Shown in pieces: positions 19,435 through 30,722 of a stretch of 64,000 nt of DNA; the first letter of the stretch is position 1, and each line of letters starts with the position of its first letter. Source of the DNA: Pseudogymnoascus destructans (Eukaryota > Ascomycota > Leotiomycetes > Thelebolales > Thelebolaceae); assembly GCF_001641265.1 (NCBI RefSeq), contig NW_020167526.1, positions 1,426,001 to 1,490,000 on the forward strand, given 5' to 3'. A program made the translations under genes and the position numbers. The notes beneath the pieces are model-generated. The model had not been told where the DNA came from, searched no databases, and worked only from the letters and a program-made list of their open reading frames with translations.

Positions 19435-20300
19435 CTATGCCGTTCCGCAGTATATGAGAATGATTAAGAAGCTTGAAGATAAGAGAAGTGAGCTACTAGA
19501 ATGAAGCCTAGTTGCTCATACTACTTCGATAGCATTAAAGAAGCCTAATGACTACTATACTCTAGCAACAAATCAGCAACAGAGTCACTCTACGATTGCT
19601 ACAATTTGTGATCCTTAGTATAATTTTAACGTCTTTAATATTATATAGAAAGACAGCACACAGTCAATCAAAAAGAACAGGGCAAAAGCACAATGGCAGG
19701 ACTGCTTTTATCGATATTTAGGCCGCCAAACGTCATTAATAGTATTGAAGATGAGGATCTAGATACAGAGCAAGCTATGAACATTGATATAGACTTAGAA
19801 GATGAGTTATATGTATCACAAAGCAATTATAATACTGAGCTGGAATGGAAGCGATGGATGAAGGAGCCAACAGTTGGCAGGGACATAGATATTCTCAATT
19901 ATTAGCATAGTAAGCAATACTAATATCTAACAATTGCTTGTATAGCAAAGGACCACCTAGCTGTTCCAGCTACATCAGCAGACTCGGAACGAGTATTTAG
20001 TGTTGGCGGCGACATTATTACAAAGAAACGAAACCGACTGTCGCCGTCTACACTTAGATATCTACTATGCTTAAGGAATTGGGGTGTTATATCACAAGGC
20101 GATGACGAAGACAGTGGTGATGATGCAGATAATGAGAGCTAGCTTAGTATATATACTGTTATTTATCAATTTTCATTTTATATGCGAGTACTACTCATGG
20201 TATTCGAGTACTGGTATTCGAGTACTGGTATTCGAGCTTCAATATGAGTACTCTACTCGAGGATGCTCGAGTAGTATTCAGAGTGGTATTCGGGCAACAC
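19435..20300 (+). pseudogene. second hAT-family transposase relic
   Basis: Early part: SYPTINYAVPQYMRMIKKLED near 19425-19490. The C-terminal hAT dimerisation block follows after frame changes, with DHLAVPATSADSERVFSVGG and NRLSPSTLRYLL at 19950-20080. Several stops and at least two frame changes make it non-functional. The 3' flank to about 20300 contains repeated TATTCGAGTACTGG motifs, likely subterminal repeats. Its sequence differs from the hAT at 14.77-17.13 kb. Confidence 0.8.
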
Positions 20301-20615
20301 TGTTCGGTGGAGATTTGGAAACAACGCGCGTCCTCCACTAGGCCGTTCTGGGTGGATTGGGATGGGATGGGGATAGATGGGAAGGGATGGGGACGGGGGA
20401 GATGCCATACAAACACAGTTTTCCCGCCGCACTCGACGTTCTTTGCTGTGTTTGTTGTGAGCTCGACTTAGCTTCACCCCGAGGGGTACTAGTCACCAGC
20501 ACTGCGTAAAAGTGCGAGCTCGTTGCTGGTGGGCCCCCTAAGCCTCTTGATAACTTTCTCTCGAGACCTCGGGAGACCCTGGGCCATCTAACGCCTTGCC
20601 CCAGGAAGGCGGTCC
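20301..20615. other. transition region between hAT relic and next ORF
   Basis: Purine-rich stretch (GGGATGGGGA repeats around 20350-20400) followed by mixed sequence. I see no supported gene. Confidence 0.4.
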
Positions 20616-20891
20616 TCAATTCTGTTGGTCCACCATAACCCCTTGCAGCGCAGTTGTAACTTCCGTCTGCTGCTCCAAGTTCTGTTCTACCGCGTCAGCC
20701 GTTCTCTGCGCAGCATCGTTGTTCTGTCGGATCGTAGTCGCTGCCTGAGTGCCGGGAGAGAGTGGTGCCTTTGTTAGCTTGCCGAGCCAGGAATTGGGAA
20801 AACAGACCCCCGCGACGACGAATGTGGCCACTATGGCTCCAGGGATGATGCCGACCGCGACCAGGGCGAGCATCGCCAGATCATACGACAT
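20616..20891 (-). CDS. small predicted membrane protein, 91 aa, hypothetical
   Basis: The ATG at 20889-20891 opens a 91-aa frame. Residues about 7-30 are a hydrophobic segment (ALVAVGIIPGAIVATFVVAG). A polar, Gln/Thr/Ala-rich tail that could form a helix follows. I do not recognise the family. An in-frame upstream ATG at 21027-21029 would add 46 low-complexity residues and is less likely. It sits in a short non-transposon island next to the F-box gene. Confidence 0.4.
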   Translation of the reverse strand: MSYDLAMLALVAVGIIPGAIVATFVVAGVCFPNSWLGKLTKAPLSPGTQAATTIRQNNDAAQRTADAVEQNLEQQTEVTTALQGVMVDQQN

Positions 20892-21336
20892 CGTTCCGTA
20901 GTCGATGGGGGGGAGACGAGAGGAAAAAAGGAAAGACCCTGAGAATCGAAAGGGGGGGGAAAGGTAAGAAAAGGGGCCTGGAAATCGATGTGAGAAACCA
21001 AGAAAAAGAAGAGCTGTTTCAGTAGCCAAGAAATATGATGGCCAGAATGAAGATCGGTGTGTGAAGTAGAATGAGAGAAAGAGAGAAGACGGGGGAGCCC
21101 GTGGGATAATGTAAGTAAGATGTAAGTAAACATCATCGTGGTTGCAACTTCCTCTTTAGGTATATATGATAGTTAACAGCTAAACTTCAGCAGCCGCTTC
21201 CTCTCCTTAGCTGTTAAGAGCGACCTAAACTCCAGCTCCTCCGCTCCTTCCCCTGCCCCTTAGGACTCTGCGCAAATCGGCCCTTCCGCAGCGCAAAAAT
21301 CCACGCCGAGCTCCCCCCTAGCTCTCACCCAATGGA

Positions 21337-22446
21337 TTAAACTTCACAAAAACAATACCTATACTTCACCAACCGCTTCATCTCCCTCGGCATCACCAGC
21401 GACTCCAGCCCACCCCGCCACCCCTCTCCTTCAAACCTCACACAAATGGACCTCCCCGCTGCCTCCCTCCCCGCACCCCCCAGTAACCCCTTCTCACCCA
21501 TATGCGCGCACCACACCGAATCATTCGCGTCCCTGCCCTCCCCTAGATCCTTCCACCGCGTCACCACATACGCCTTACCAGATTGCCCTATCCCCAACGT
21601 ATCGACGCGGAACTCGGTCGCGCAGTCGCGGCATCGTACCAGCCCGGACCAGTTCCCCTCGTCCTTCTTCCCCTGGTGGGCACAGCAGTCACACTCGACC
21701 GCGGTAGGCGTGTGGTCTATCTCTATGCTGCCAGGGGTATAGACCATGTTGTACCTCCCCATGCCACTGGATTGGCAGTTGATCGTGCCGCGGAGCTGCT
21801 TGATGTGCGGGCAGATCATGATCTTTGTGTTGGTAAACATCTGGTCGTTGTTGGGGTGAACAAGGAGGATGTGTTGTTGACGGAGGAGGAGGGAGCCGTC
21901 GACAATGCGGAATGAGGTCTTGATTTCGTCAGGTCCAATCCAGCTCCATTCGTTGTATGAGAGTAGCTTTAGGGGGGAGGAGTAGTCGAGGCCTTGGCGG
22001 TGGCGCTTCATAGCCATTTGAAAAATAACATAGCTGAAGCGGGGATGGATGTATGACCGCATCGCTTCGTTGACTGGGATATCGCACCGCTTGGTAAACT
22101 TGATATGCCGCTCCAAGCGCTTAATCTTATGCAGCTTCTCACAATAGTAGCAAACGATATGGTCTGGTAAGTCAGGCTCGAGGAGCCTAAGGAACTCAGC
22201 TGTGCTGAAGGGGGGATGGCCATGCAGGCATTTCAAGTAGGGGATCGCGAGGAGGGCGTATAGCCTCTTGCTGCATAGGGAGAATGCGCCTGCGGAGGCG
22301 GGGGGGGGGTAGGAGGCGATGCGCAGGAGAAGCTCTGGAGGGAGCTTGGAGAGAGTTGAGGAGTCCACGGCGACGGGCTTGGTACGGAATCTTAGCGTGG
22401 CTAGGGGTAGGAGGGCGGCTGGCAAGAGACAGCGTATTGAGTCCAT
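21337..22446 (-). CDS. F-box domain protein, 369 aa
   Basis: Intronless ORF. Residues about 31-75 (LSKLPPELLLRIASY followed by SLCSKRLYALL) match the fungal F-box consensus, which recruits substrates to SCF ubiquitin ligases through Skp1. The rest matches the fungal F-box protein layout: a CYYCEKLHKIKRLERH cysteine pair, a CDCCAHQ and CRDC region and a C-terminal WKDLG motif typical of these expanded families. The substrate is unknown. It is the best-supported host gene inside the transposon-rich half. Confidence 0.8.
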   Translation of the reverse strand: MDSIRCLLPAALLPLATLRFRTKPVAVDSSTLSKLPPELLLRIASYPPPASAGAFSLCSKRLYALLAIPYLKCLHGHPPFSTAEFLRLLEPDLPDHIVCYYCEKLHKIKRLERHIKFTKRCDIPVNEAMRSYIHPRFSYVIFQMAMKRHRQGLDYSSPLKLLSYNEWSWIGPDEIKTSFRIVDGSLLLRQQHILLVHPNNDQMFTNTKIMICPHIKQLRGTINCQSSGMGRYNMVYTPGSIEIDHTPTAVECDCCAHQGKKDEGNWSGLVRCRDCATEFRVDTLGIGQSGKAYVVTRWKDLGEGRDANDSVWCAHMGEKGLLGGAGREAAGRSICVRFEGEGWRGGLESLVMPREMKRLVKYRYCFCEV

Positions 22447-22692
22447 TTGGCCAAACTGGATAGGGGGCTGAAGCGCGGTGGTGTTGTGAGACTTTGAGAG
22501 ATACTGCAGTAGGAAAGTATGGCGAGAGGATGGATGGGAAGCTGGCCTGGCCTGGCGCTGGGGGGGTATATAAATGCATTATGGGAACCATGGTACGATG
22601 GCCTCGAATGGTGTGTTAGGTTGGACCATTCATCTCGGCTGATGCCGACGACGCGTACCATAACAGATAGGTAAATAATAAATTGAAACTAT
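22447..22692. promoter_or_regulatory. 5' flank of the F-box gene
   Basis: Contains TATATAAA near 22568, on the strand appropriate for a TATA element about 120 bp upstream of the F-box ATG (minus strand reads TTTATATA). Assignment is tentative. Confidence 0.3.
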
Positions 22693-23160
22693 TTAAAACA
22701 AATTTGGATCTATGTGGTTGTCGGGCAGTGATTCATCTTCGCTTGCAATCAAGTCGTAGTTAAGGCTTGAAAAACCGACAAAACTGCCTTCTTTAGCTGC
22801 TAGTTGTCGCTGCAACTCCATCTCATCTTCCTCCTCTTCTTCCTGTCTCTTACGCTTAATCCCAGGGTCGATGGTTACTTGGAGTAGTTCCCTCGGTGGC
22901 TTAGTGTCTGGGTTACTCCTTTGGAATTCAAGTAATTCCCTTTTCCGAGCCTGTTCCGCTCTCCGTGCATCAATGCCAGCACGGAGCTGCAGCTTATACT
23001 CAAGGTTAACCATGCGCTTTCTCTCTCTTCTCTATCTTGCTTCTTCTATAACGTGCTCCTTTACTACATGAATCTTCTTTCGTGCTTGTTCAACTGTAAC
23101 AGCTCCGCCCTTTTGAATAGACTTTCTACTTCCTGATTTTCCGCTATCTTTGCTCTGTCA
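22693..23160 (-). pseudogene. probable C-terminal fragment of a DNA transposase
   Basis: The ORF 22693-23013 (106 aa) is charged, with runs of Arg/Glu/Lys and a KRKRQEEEEEDE stretch. Upstream on the same strand, in other frames, is a KGGAVTVEQARKKI-like segment, which resembles the tail of fungal pogo/jerky-type transposases. No catalytic domain is present. Family assignment is by resemblance only, and a short host gene cannot be excluded. Confidence 0.35.
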
Positions 23161-23294
23161 TTATAGCAATGATCTGATGTTTTGGTGCTCTAATTGGTTG
23201 ACGTTTCTATTAGACTTCAACTAAAATACAGGAGGGGATCGCTGACTATATACCCAGTCTCGATCAGGGGCTTGCAGTACTGACAAATTCAACA
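23161..23294 (-). mobile_element. possible copia LTR remnant
   Basis: On the minus strand TGTTGAATTTGTCAG starts directly after a purine-rich GAGTGGGAG tract downstream of the copia RNase H relic, as a 3' LTR would. The other end is uncertain (an ATGACA near 23160). Confidence 0.4.
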
Positions 23295-23504
23295 CTCCCA
23301 CTCAGGAATGCGAGCTATAGTCTAGCCATTGTTCTCTGGCAGCAGTCATATAAATAAAGTCATAGTTCCGATACGACCAAAAAACCCTTGACATCTCAGG
23401 GAAAATCGCAGTGTATCAGTCGGCTGGATAAACCAGCTCATATCTCAGCATCTCTAGGTAATAAAAACCCCTTATATTAGGAGGGAAAAGCCTGACCTGC
23501 CATG

Positions 23505-24121
23505 TCTTCTCATGCCTGCTCCAGCCCAATTGCCTTCCTGAATCCTTCGAACTTGATCTTGTCTAACGCCTTTGTCAAGCCATCGGCTACCTGACTCTCT
23601 GTCTCGATATACTGAAGCTCTATAGCAAAATGATATTGTATATCAATGTGTTTAGTACGGGCGTGAAATTAAGGGTTCTTCGCAAGTGCAATAGCGCCTT
23701 GGTTATCGCAGTATATAATCGTCGCTTGCGCCTTGTATGCTGCTTCGGGTTGTATTTCATTAAGTAGTCGTAGCCAAATTGCCTCTTTTGTAGCATTCGT
23801 TTGGCCGATATATTCAGCCTCGCACGATGACAGTGCAACAGTTGATTGTAGCTTTGAGGACCAGCTAATCACCGCACTTCCTACATTAAAAACGTAGCCT
23901 GAAGTTGATTTCCAAGTGTCATAGTCTCCCGCCTAATCAGAATCACTATAGCCAGACAGCGCTGCTAGTGGACCTTTGAAGACAAGCACATAGTCGATTG
24001 TCTTACGGAGGTATCGGAATATTCGAGTTACGGTGGCTTTGTGAGTTTGCGTAGGTTTTGCAGCAAATCGGCCGACGACTAAGACAGCGTAGGTGTAAGG
24101 AAGGCCATCACGTGCCACCAC
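23505..24121 (-). pseudogene. Ty1/copia reverse transcriptase-RNase H C-terminal relic
   Basis: The minus strand reads GYSDSD, WKSTSGYVFNVGSAVISW, STVALSSCEAEYIGQTNATKE, IYCDNQGAIALAKNP, HARTKHIDIQYHF and VADGLTKAL, the conserved copia RNase H end. In-frame stops replace Trp/Asn-type codons (for example before AGDYD and before FHARTKH). The 5' parts of pol and gag are absent. The truncation point near 24121 meets another retroelement. Confidence 0.9.
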
Positions 24122-24634
24122 GTGAGGCCACTTTCATGGGGCCCGTAGAGCTCAGTAAAGTAGGGCACAAGGCGCCTAGATAAAAGGGGTTGGAGGCCTC
24201 GGAAGAAGGCCTCTAGTCAATAGTCGCTATATCTATGTAGACCTATTATGCTTATACAATACAATACCTTCCTGCCTCCTGACCTGGTCCCCTAGACTCC
24301 TGTGAGACCTTAGGCCTACGCTTTACAATTCTATTAACTCAACCTATATCTAGCCTACTAGGTCGGGATGGCAAGCTTAGAAAGACGGATTACTTGAGCG
24401 ACCTCTAGGGGGGCGACACTAGCGACCAAGGCTACTAAGCCAGCTCTAAGAGCTACGCCTATAGAAGCCAACTACTCAAAGGTTTCTTATCTGATCCCTT
24501 TCATCGTCGCCTTCATCTCATCTTTGCATAGAACCCCTACAAACGGCAGACTAGGGCGAGAGCATGGCATCGAAGTTGGCTCACCTTTAGGAATGAATGG
24601 ACGAGGAAAGGGCTTACATTAATACCATAGAGGA
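24122..24634 (+). other. 5' part of an older retroelement used as target by the gypsy insertion
   Basis: AT/GC-mixed sequence with a possible LTR tail (to about 24330) followed by decayed gag-like coding. The frame just before 24634 (ending YINTIEE) continues after the gypsy element at 32323 (EALELFQRTYGNDYDAY), showing that the gypsy element interrupted it. The family is not identified. Confidence 0.5.
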
Positions 24635-24947
24635 TGTAAGGATGCCTCCTTACACGGGGTACCCTCGGACCCGTAAGACAACGCGGAATAGGCGACATAG
24701 TAGTATAGCAGCATAGACGTTCTAGGGTCGGGGTCGATTCGGGCGGCAGACGGGAGTGGATCTACCGGTACGCTAAGGCCTAGCCGAGTCGGACCCCATT
24801 TAGGTACATAAGGGGTAGGAAGCTATAAGCTCCCCCTTCATCTTTTTTGTATCCTTCGTAGTAGACCTATAGGATAGAATACAGCATCACCTCCGACTCG
24901 CACTCCCATATGCACCTACGGAGAGCCGTATTCCCTGTGTCCTTACA
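24635..24947 (+). repeat. 5' LTR of the gypsy element
   Basis: 313 bp, TG...CA ends; reads identical to the 3' LTR. It contains TACATAAGGGGTAGG and CTTTTTTGTATCC segments where promoter and R region would be expected. Confidence 0.95.
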
Positions 24948-25118
24948 TTATACAAAAAAGATCACGCCTGCCGGGGACGGCCGTACTTAAATAATATCCC
25001 ACAACGGAACGACTTAGGAGAACTACCGTTGCACCATCGACTGCGACTCGGTAATGTTTCGGAGTAGAGACCTGACGACTTCAAATAGCCGTGATTCCAG
25101 AGATCTCACGGACAGCCA

Positions 25119-26603
25119 GTGGATCAGGGTTTGATTCTTCAGAACAAGCTGGTAAAGTCGCCGACGCGTTGGCGCCGAATAGGATACGAGATCCTAAAGA
25201 ACCCCCTTAGCACAGAGGCAATTGTGAACAAGAGTGCTGATAGCTACGAGCTACCGGAAGTCAGACTCTTCCGTATCGACTGCGAGTCGATACACCCCCG
25301 AATCAAGATGTCGCGCAAGACGACACAAAACCCACCACCCGATAATGACGGTCAACCGCTACGAATGACAACTAGGCAAACCGCCACAGCGGGCACGACC
25401 GCAGGACCATCCGAAAGCCCCCCGGATCGCATAGCGAACCTGGAGAACGAGATGCGGGAGCTCAAGGCGATGGTAGCCAGCCTCGTAGCCAGCCAGACCC
25501 GAATACCGTCTACGCCACCACCGGCGGACACCCCAGTGCGCACCATTGAGGTCGACGAAGACGAACAGCCCGTGTCGCCAATGCGAAACACGCCCGGCAC
25601 CGTTCGACTGCCTCCGGTTGGCACCACGCGCTCTCTTTCAATCCCGGCTCTACCTCGACAGTACACCGAGGACCCTCCGAATCGCTACAAGAAATCCACC
25701 ATCTCTGAGAAGATTACGCCGCTCAGCGATGGGATAGAACATACCTTCATGCAATGGAGCGCGTCCATTCGGGACCGACTTGTAGTCAATGAGGACCACT
25801 ACCCTACCGACGTCTCGAGAAGAGCGTTGATATGGGGAACTACGACCGGCCTGGCAAAGAAATATCTGGAACCCCAATACCTATCGGATACGCATGGCTT
25901 CCAGAGCGCAGACGAAATGATGGACCTATTAGGATCATATTACCTTACGGGTAATGAGACCGAACAGGCCCGGAACGAATTCGACGATATGCAGATGGGC
26001 GAAAAGGGTCACTTACACGAAACCTTCCCCGAGTTCAAAGCCCGCTTCCAAAGTGCGGCGATTACGGGACAAGTATCACAATCGGAGTGGTTTCGGTATA
26101 TGTGGAACAAGCTCACACCGCAATTCCGCAGCCGCGTGGCGGTCGTGAAGGACCAATGGAAAGGCGATTACCTCACCATGGTCCGAGCCTTAACCGCCTT
26201 CGACCAAGAGCGACGCAGGAACGGCGAGTTGAGCTCCCAGTCCAAGAGCGGCGAGTCGAACTTCCCAGGACGGGCCCGCCTCGGCTCATCCAGGTTCCCG
26301 CCTGTGGAGGCCGCCAAGACCCAACCACCGAAGACGACAAGAAGTCCGTTGGGTTCCTTCCAGAGGACTCCTTTCATACCCACCGCCCCCAAGCCGGACA
26401 TAACAGGTCGCGTGCGGACCGCCGTGCCGGCTGCGTCCGGAAACTGTTTCAAATGCGGGAAGCCCGGTCATTTCCAGGACAGGTGCCCGCTCAACCCCAC
26501 AGTCAAAGAGATTGACCGCGAAGCCCCTGAACCCGAAGAGCAGTGGGAGGAGGCAGTCGAACTCCAATCGGATGCATCCCTGGAGGAAAACGACGAGGCC
26601 TAG
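25119..26603 (+). CDS. gypsy Gag polyprotein
   Basis: The structural capsid-nucleocapsid protein of the retroelement, up to 494 aa. The frame is open from ATG 25119; a second in-frame ATG at 25308 (MSRKTTQNPPP) gives a more conventional Gag start. A coiled region (NLENEMRELKAMVASL) precedes the capsid-like domain (HTFMQWSASIRDRL, YLTGNETEQARNEFDDM, FPEFKARFQSAAITGQ). A zinc knuckle CFKCGKPGHFQDRC near residue 446 marks nucleocapsid. It ends with TAG 26601-26603, overlapping the pol frame by 61 nt. Confidence 0.9.
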   Translation: MDQGLILQNKLVKSPTRWRRIGYEILKNPLSTEAIVNKSADSYELPEVRLFRIDCESIHPRIKMSRKTTQNPPPDNDGQPLRMTTRQTATAGTTAGPSESPPDRIANLENEMRELKAMVASLVASQTRIPSTPPPADTPVRTIEVDEDEQPVSPMRNTPGTVRLPPVGTTRSLSIPALPRQYTEDPPNRYKKSTISEKITPLSDGIEHTFMQWSASIRDRLVVNEDHYPTDVSRRALIWGTTTGLAKKYLEPQYLSDTHGFQSADEMMDLLGSYYLTGNETEQARNEFDDMQMGEKGHLHETFPEFKARFQSAAITGQVSQSEWFRYMWNKLTPQFRSRVAVVKDQWKGDYLTMVRALTAFDQERRRNGELSSQSKSGESNFPGRARLGSSRFPPVEAAKTQPPKTTRSPLGSFQRTPFIPTAPKPDITGRVRTAVPAASGNCFKCGKPGHFQDRCPLNPTVKEIDREAPEPEEQWEEAVELQSDASLEENDEA

Positions 26604-29600
26604 GGAAAGGCTCCTTCCTAGGTCTACGCAAATGTGATCTGCGAGATCTCGACCTACAAGAACTCTTGGGCGGAACCCAGTTCTTAGTCGACACGACGCT
26701 GAGTCTGAACGGACTCGGTGTGCAAACGAAGGCTCTCGCAGACACAGGAGCAAACGGATACCTCGTCATCAACAAGCCCTTCGCGCTACGACTGTCGAAG
26801 GCGCTTCAGAGCCCCATACGGAAACTGCCCTACTCTGTACCCATACGTGGTTTTCAGCGAAAAATCCAAAGTCACGTATCGGAGTATATTCGGTTGCACT
26901 TAACAGTCGAAGGACGCCGAATATATAACTGCCTCTTTGTGCTCCTGGACCTCGGAGCACAAGATGTGATAATTGGGAAGAAGCTTTTCAGCCGCTTCCG
27001 AATACTACTCGACTCTGCAAAGAGCCGGTTAGTATGGCCAAAGGAGTACCCGCCGACTCCTAGCTGGAGCAAGGAGATCACCTTGCCCTACCACTCACGC
27101 GAAACGTCCATTAAACATCCTGCATACCAGTCGGATGCGAATCGCCGGGATTTCGCAATCCACCGCGAAGACAGACGCCGCGCAGGCGGACGTTCAATGG
27201 AAATGAAAGTGATAACTTCCGACTACGAAGAGATCACCGATACGCCATCGAACCCACCACGAAACCAGGAGGTTTCTCCCCCACCGCAGAAAACCCTAAT
27301 ACATAGGTTTACGCCCATGCATATATGCGAAATCAGTGCAAATGCTTTCCACCACGAGATGATGCGAAACGACTCCGAGTTTTTTCAAACTAGCATCTAC
27401 GAAATCGATCAGATCATTCATGAAAAGGAGTTGGTAGAGGACGAAGAAACGCTCCGCCTCATCCAGCAGAAGCTTCCGCATATGCACCGGAGGTACACCG
27501 ATGTCTTTTCGAAGTTGGAATCGGATCGAATTCCCCCCCACCGCATATACGACCACAAGATACAGCTCGAAGCCCCTTTACCAAATGCTTTCTCCCCGTT
27601 ATATCGACAGGGCACCGAAGAGCTTAAGGCTACCAAGCAATACCTGCTGGAAAACCTGGAAAAGGGATTCATCGTCAACAGCAACAGCCCCTTTGCATCC
27701 CCTATCCTATTCGTAAAGAAAGCGGATGGCAAATTAAGATTTTGCATCGATTACCGGAAGTTAAATGGTCTCACCCGGAACGATCCCTACCCCATCCCGC
27801 GTATCGATGAACTACTAGGACGGGTGTCGAAAGCAAAAATCTTCACGAAGCTAGATATCAGACAAGCCTTCCATCGTATACGGATGCACCCCGACTCGGA
27901 AGAGTACACGACTTTTCGGACTCGCTATGGATCCTATAAGTGCAAAGTGTTGCCATTTGGACTGACGAACGGTCCCGCAACCTATCAGCGGTATATGAAT
28001 GACGTTCTGATGCAATACTTAGACGACTTCTGTACCGCGTACTTGGACGACATCCTAATCTATTCAGAGGACCCTACGGAACACATAGACCATGTGCATA
28101 AGGTCCTACAGCGTCTCCGAGAAGCTGGACTCCAAGCTGATTTGAACAAATGCGAGTTCAACGTCACCAGGACAAAATACTTGGGTTATGTTCTCACTAC
28201 CTTCGGTGTCGAAGCGGACCCTGACAAAATCGAACCCCTTCGTAACTGGATCCGACCGACCACGGTTATGGGTGTGAAGTCCTACCTAGGATTCTGTGGC
28301 TTCTATAGACAATTCATTCGTAATTTCGGCAAAATAGCAAAGCCCCTCACCACCATCACTAGTCCCTCGGAGCCGTTCCGGTGGACAGACGAATGTGAGG
28401 ATGCGTTCGAGGAATTGCGACAACAACTTTTAGCGGTACAGGCACTTCACCACTTCAACCCCGAATTGCCTACGAAGCTGGAGACCGACTCCTCTGATGG
28501 AGTGGTAGCTGGTGTCCTGTCTCAAGAACACCCTGACAAGCGATGGTACCCAGTAAGCTTCTACAGTCACGTCCTATCCGGACATGAGATCAACTGGGAG
28601 ATCCACGACAAGGAACTATTCGCAATCGTGAAAGCCTTTGGAAAATGGAGGCCCGAGTTGGCTTCGGTACGCCACCGAGTTGACGTCTACACTGATCACC
28701 GTTCGTTGGAATATTTCATGTCTACCAAGATTCTCACAGCGAAACAGGTTCGGTGGATGGAGCTACTCTCCGACTTCAATTTCTGCATCACGTACACCGC
28801 AGGCAAGAATAATCAGAAGGCTGATATTCTGAGCCGAAGAGACCAAGACCTGGTAACGCAGCAGAAAGTGAAACTTGATAGTAGAGCGAGGGTATTGTTA
28901 GGTCCAAGCCGCCTACACCCCCGAATCAGCACCGAACTCGCCGAGAGCTACATAGCATCCATTAATTCAATGGACACCGCCAAGCCCCAGGTGCCCTTCA
29001 ATTTAATAGAAGCGCTATGTGCGGACAATCGGAAGTCGTTCACTGAGACTCGCGCGAAACAACCCCTACCGGACGGATTCGCGATGAACGACCAGCTCCT
29101 CCTATACAAAGGCCGCCTATGTGTAAATTGCCACACTGACCTATGTACGAAACTGATCCGGGAAGCGCACGATCAAGTGTCGTCAGCACACCCAAGTGGC
29201 AGGAAAACCTACCAGTTGCTCGCCCCAAAGTATCATTGGGTCGGGATGGAAGCGGACTGTTTGCGGTATGTACGAAACTGCGTGAAATGCCGGCTTTCTC
29301 ACACCAATGTCACCAAGCAGCAAGGCTTCCTACACCCGCTGCCCATACCCGAATATCCTATGCAACACCTCACCATGGACTTCAAGGAGTTCCAAAGGGA
29401 CAAGCATGGATACGACAGCATCTTAGTGTTTATGGACCGACTTGGAAAGAGTTCGGTGACAATACCTTGCTACAAAACCACAACTGCCCACCAGATGGCG
29501 CAATTGTTCATCGAATGGATATACCGATTCGGACACACTCCGGACTCGATTGTAAGCAACCGCGGACCCCAATTCTTATCATCCTTTTGGCAAGAGTTCT

Positions 29601-30556
29601 GTCGAATTATTGGCGTTAAGGTTAAGCTGTCGACTGCCTATCATAAGCAGACCGACGGGCAGACGGAAATCATGAACCGATACATCGATCAGAGACTGAG
29701 GCCCTTCGTATCCCATTATCAGGATAACTGGAGCGAACTCATCCCCATAATGGACCGCGTGCAAATGACACTCTCCCACGCATCCATTGGCATGACCCCC
29801 TACTGACTCAAGTATGGAACTGATCCGCGTACGAGTTGGGATTGGAACACTCCGAAAAGCACCAACCCCCGGGAGACCCTAAACCGAGAGGAAGCCAAGG
29901 CGGTGGCAGACCGAATGCATACCGCATGGGTCCACGCAAAGGAAAACATGGCAAAGGCACAAGAGGAAATGTCTAAGCACGCGAATCGACGCCGAAGGGC
30001 CATCGACTGGGACGTAGGAGATAGAGTGTACCTATCGACCAAAAATTTGAAAAACTCTCGTCCTAGCCGCAAGCTGGGCCAACAATGGGTCGGACCATAT
30101 ACGGTGTCGGAACGGATTGGGCACGCATTTCGATTGGAACTACCTACCGGTTCGCAAATACACGATGTGTTCTCACCAGACGTACTTATGAAGGATCCGA
30201 ACAATCCCCTACCTGGTCAGGATCCGCCTGAGCCTAGCAGCGAAGTGATAGATGGCGTAGAGGAATGGGAAGTGGAAAAGATCCTCGGTGTAAGGGTCCA
30301 CCGGAAGCAACTACAATACAGGGTTAGTTGGGTCGGATACGATCCGGACCCGGAGTGGTACCCAGCGTCAAACTTCATGAACTCTCCCCAGAAACTCAGG
30401 GAGTTTCATACGGAATACCCAGACTTACCAGGTCCACCTCACGAACTACTAGGAGTTGTTACGGCAGGGGAGACGGGAAAGGAACAAAACTACGATCACG
30501 GAGGGAAAGACAAAGCGGAAGAAACAGAGTCATTGCTGTCTGCGACTCTAAACTAA
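26543..30556 (+). pseudogene. gypsy Pol polyprotein (PR-RT-RH-IN-chromodomain) with one internal TGA and a mutated integrase residue
   Basis: The frame is -1 relative to gag. Domains in order: aspartic protease (ALADTGANGY near 26738), reverse transcriptase (FCIDYRKLNG, LPFGLTNGPATYQ, YLDDILIYSE), RNase H (LETDSSDGVVAGVLSQ), integrase zinc region (H..H, CVKC near 29285), integrase core (LTMDFKEF; KQTDGQTEIMNR) and a C-terminal chromodomain (WEVEKILGVRV, YRVSWVGYDPDPEWYP, 30265-30400). The second integrase aspartate is Asn (VSNRGPQF, near 29551), and TGA at 29804-29806 interrupts the frame after IGMTPY. The frame resumes unchanged to 30556. The copy should not make a working integrase. Confidence 0.95.
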
Positions 30557-30722
30557 GCACCCTCTGAGCCAGGGCACACTCGCAACCGTAGTCCTTGCGG
30601 AGGCCACCCTTCCCAAACGTCTCACCGGCGTCGCAACAGGCGGCTACCACCATGCGAGACGAAGGGTCGAAGTGACCCCACGCGAAAGACCACGCGCGAG
30701 TCCCCTCCGGCACAGGGCCCGT
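30557..30722. other. gap between gypsy pol and antisense gene
   Basis: It would hold the 3' UTR of both convergent genes. I see no distinct motif. Confidence 0.4.

Noticed and set aside
24948..24990. Standard tRNA primer-binding site after the gypsy 5' LTR
   Set aside because: The sequence after the LTR (TTATACAAAAAAGATCACG) does not match a usual tRNA 3' end that I recognise.
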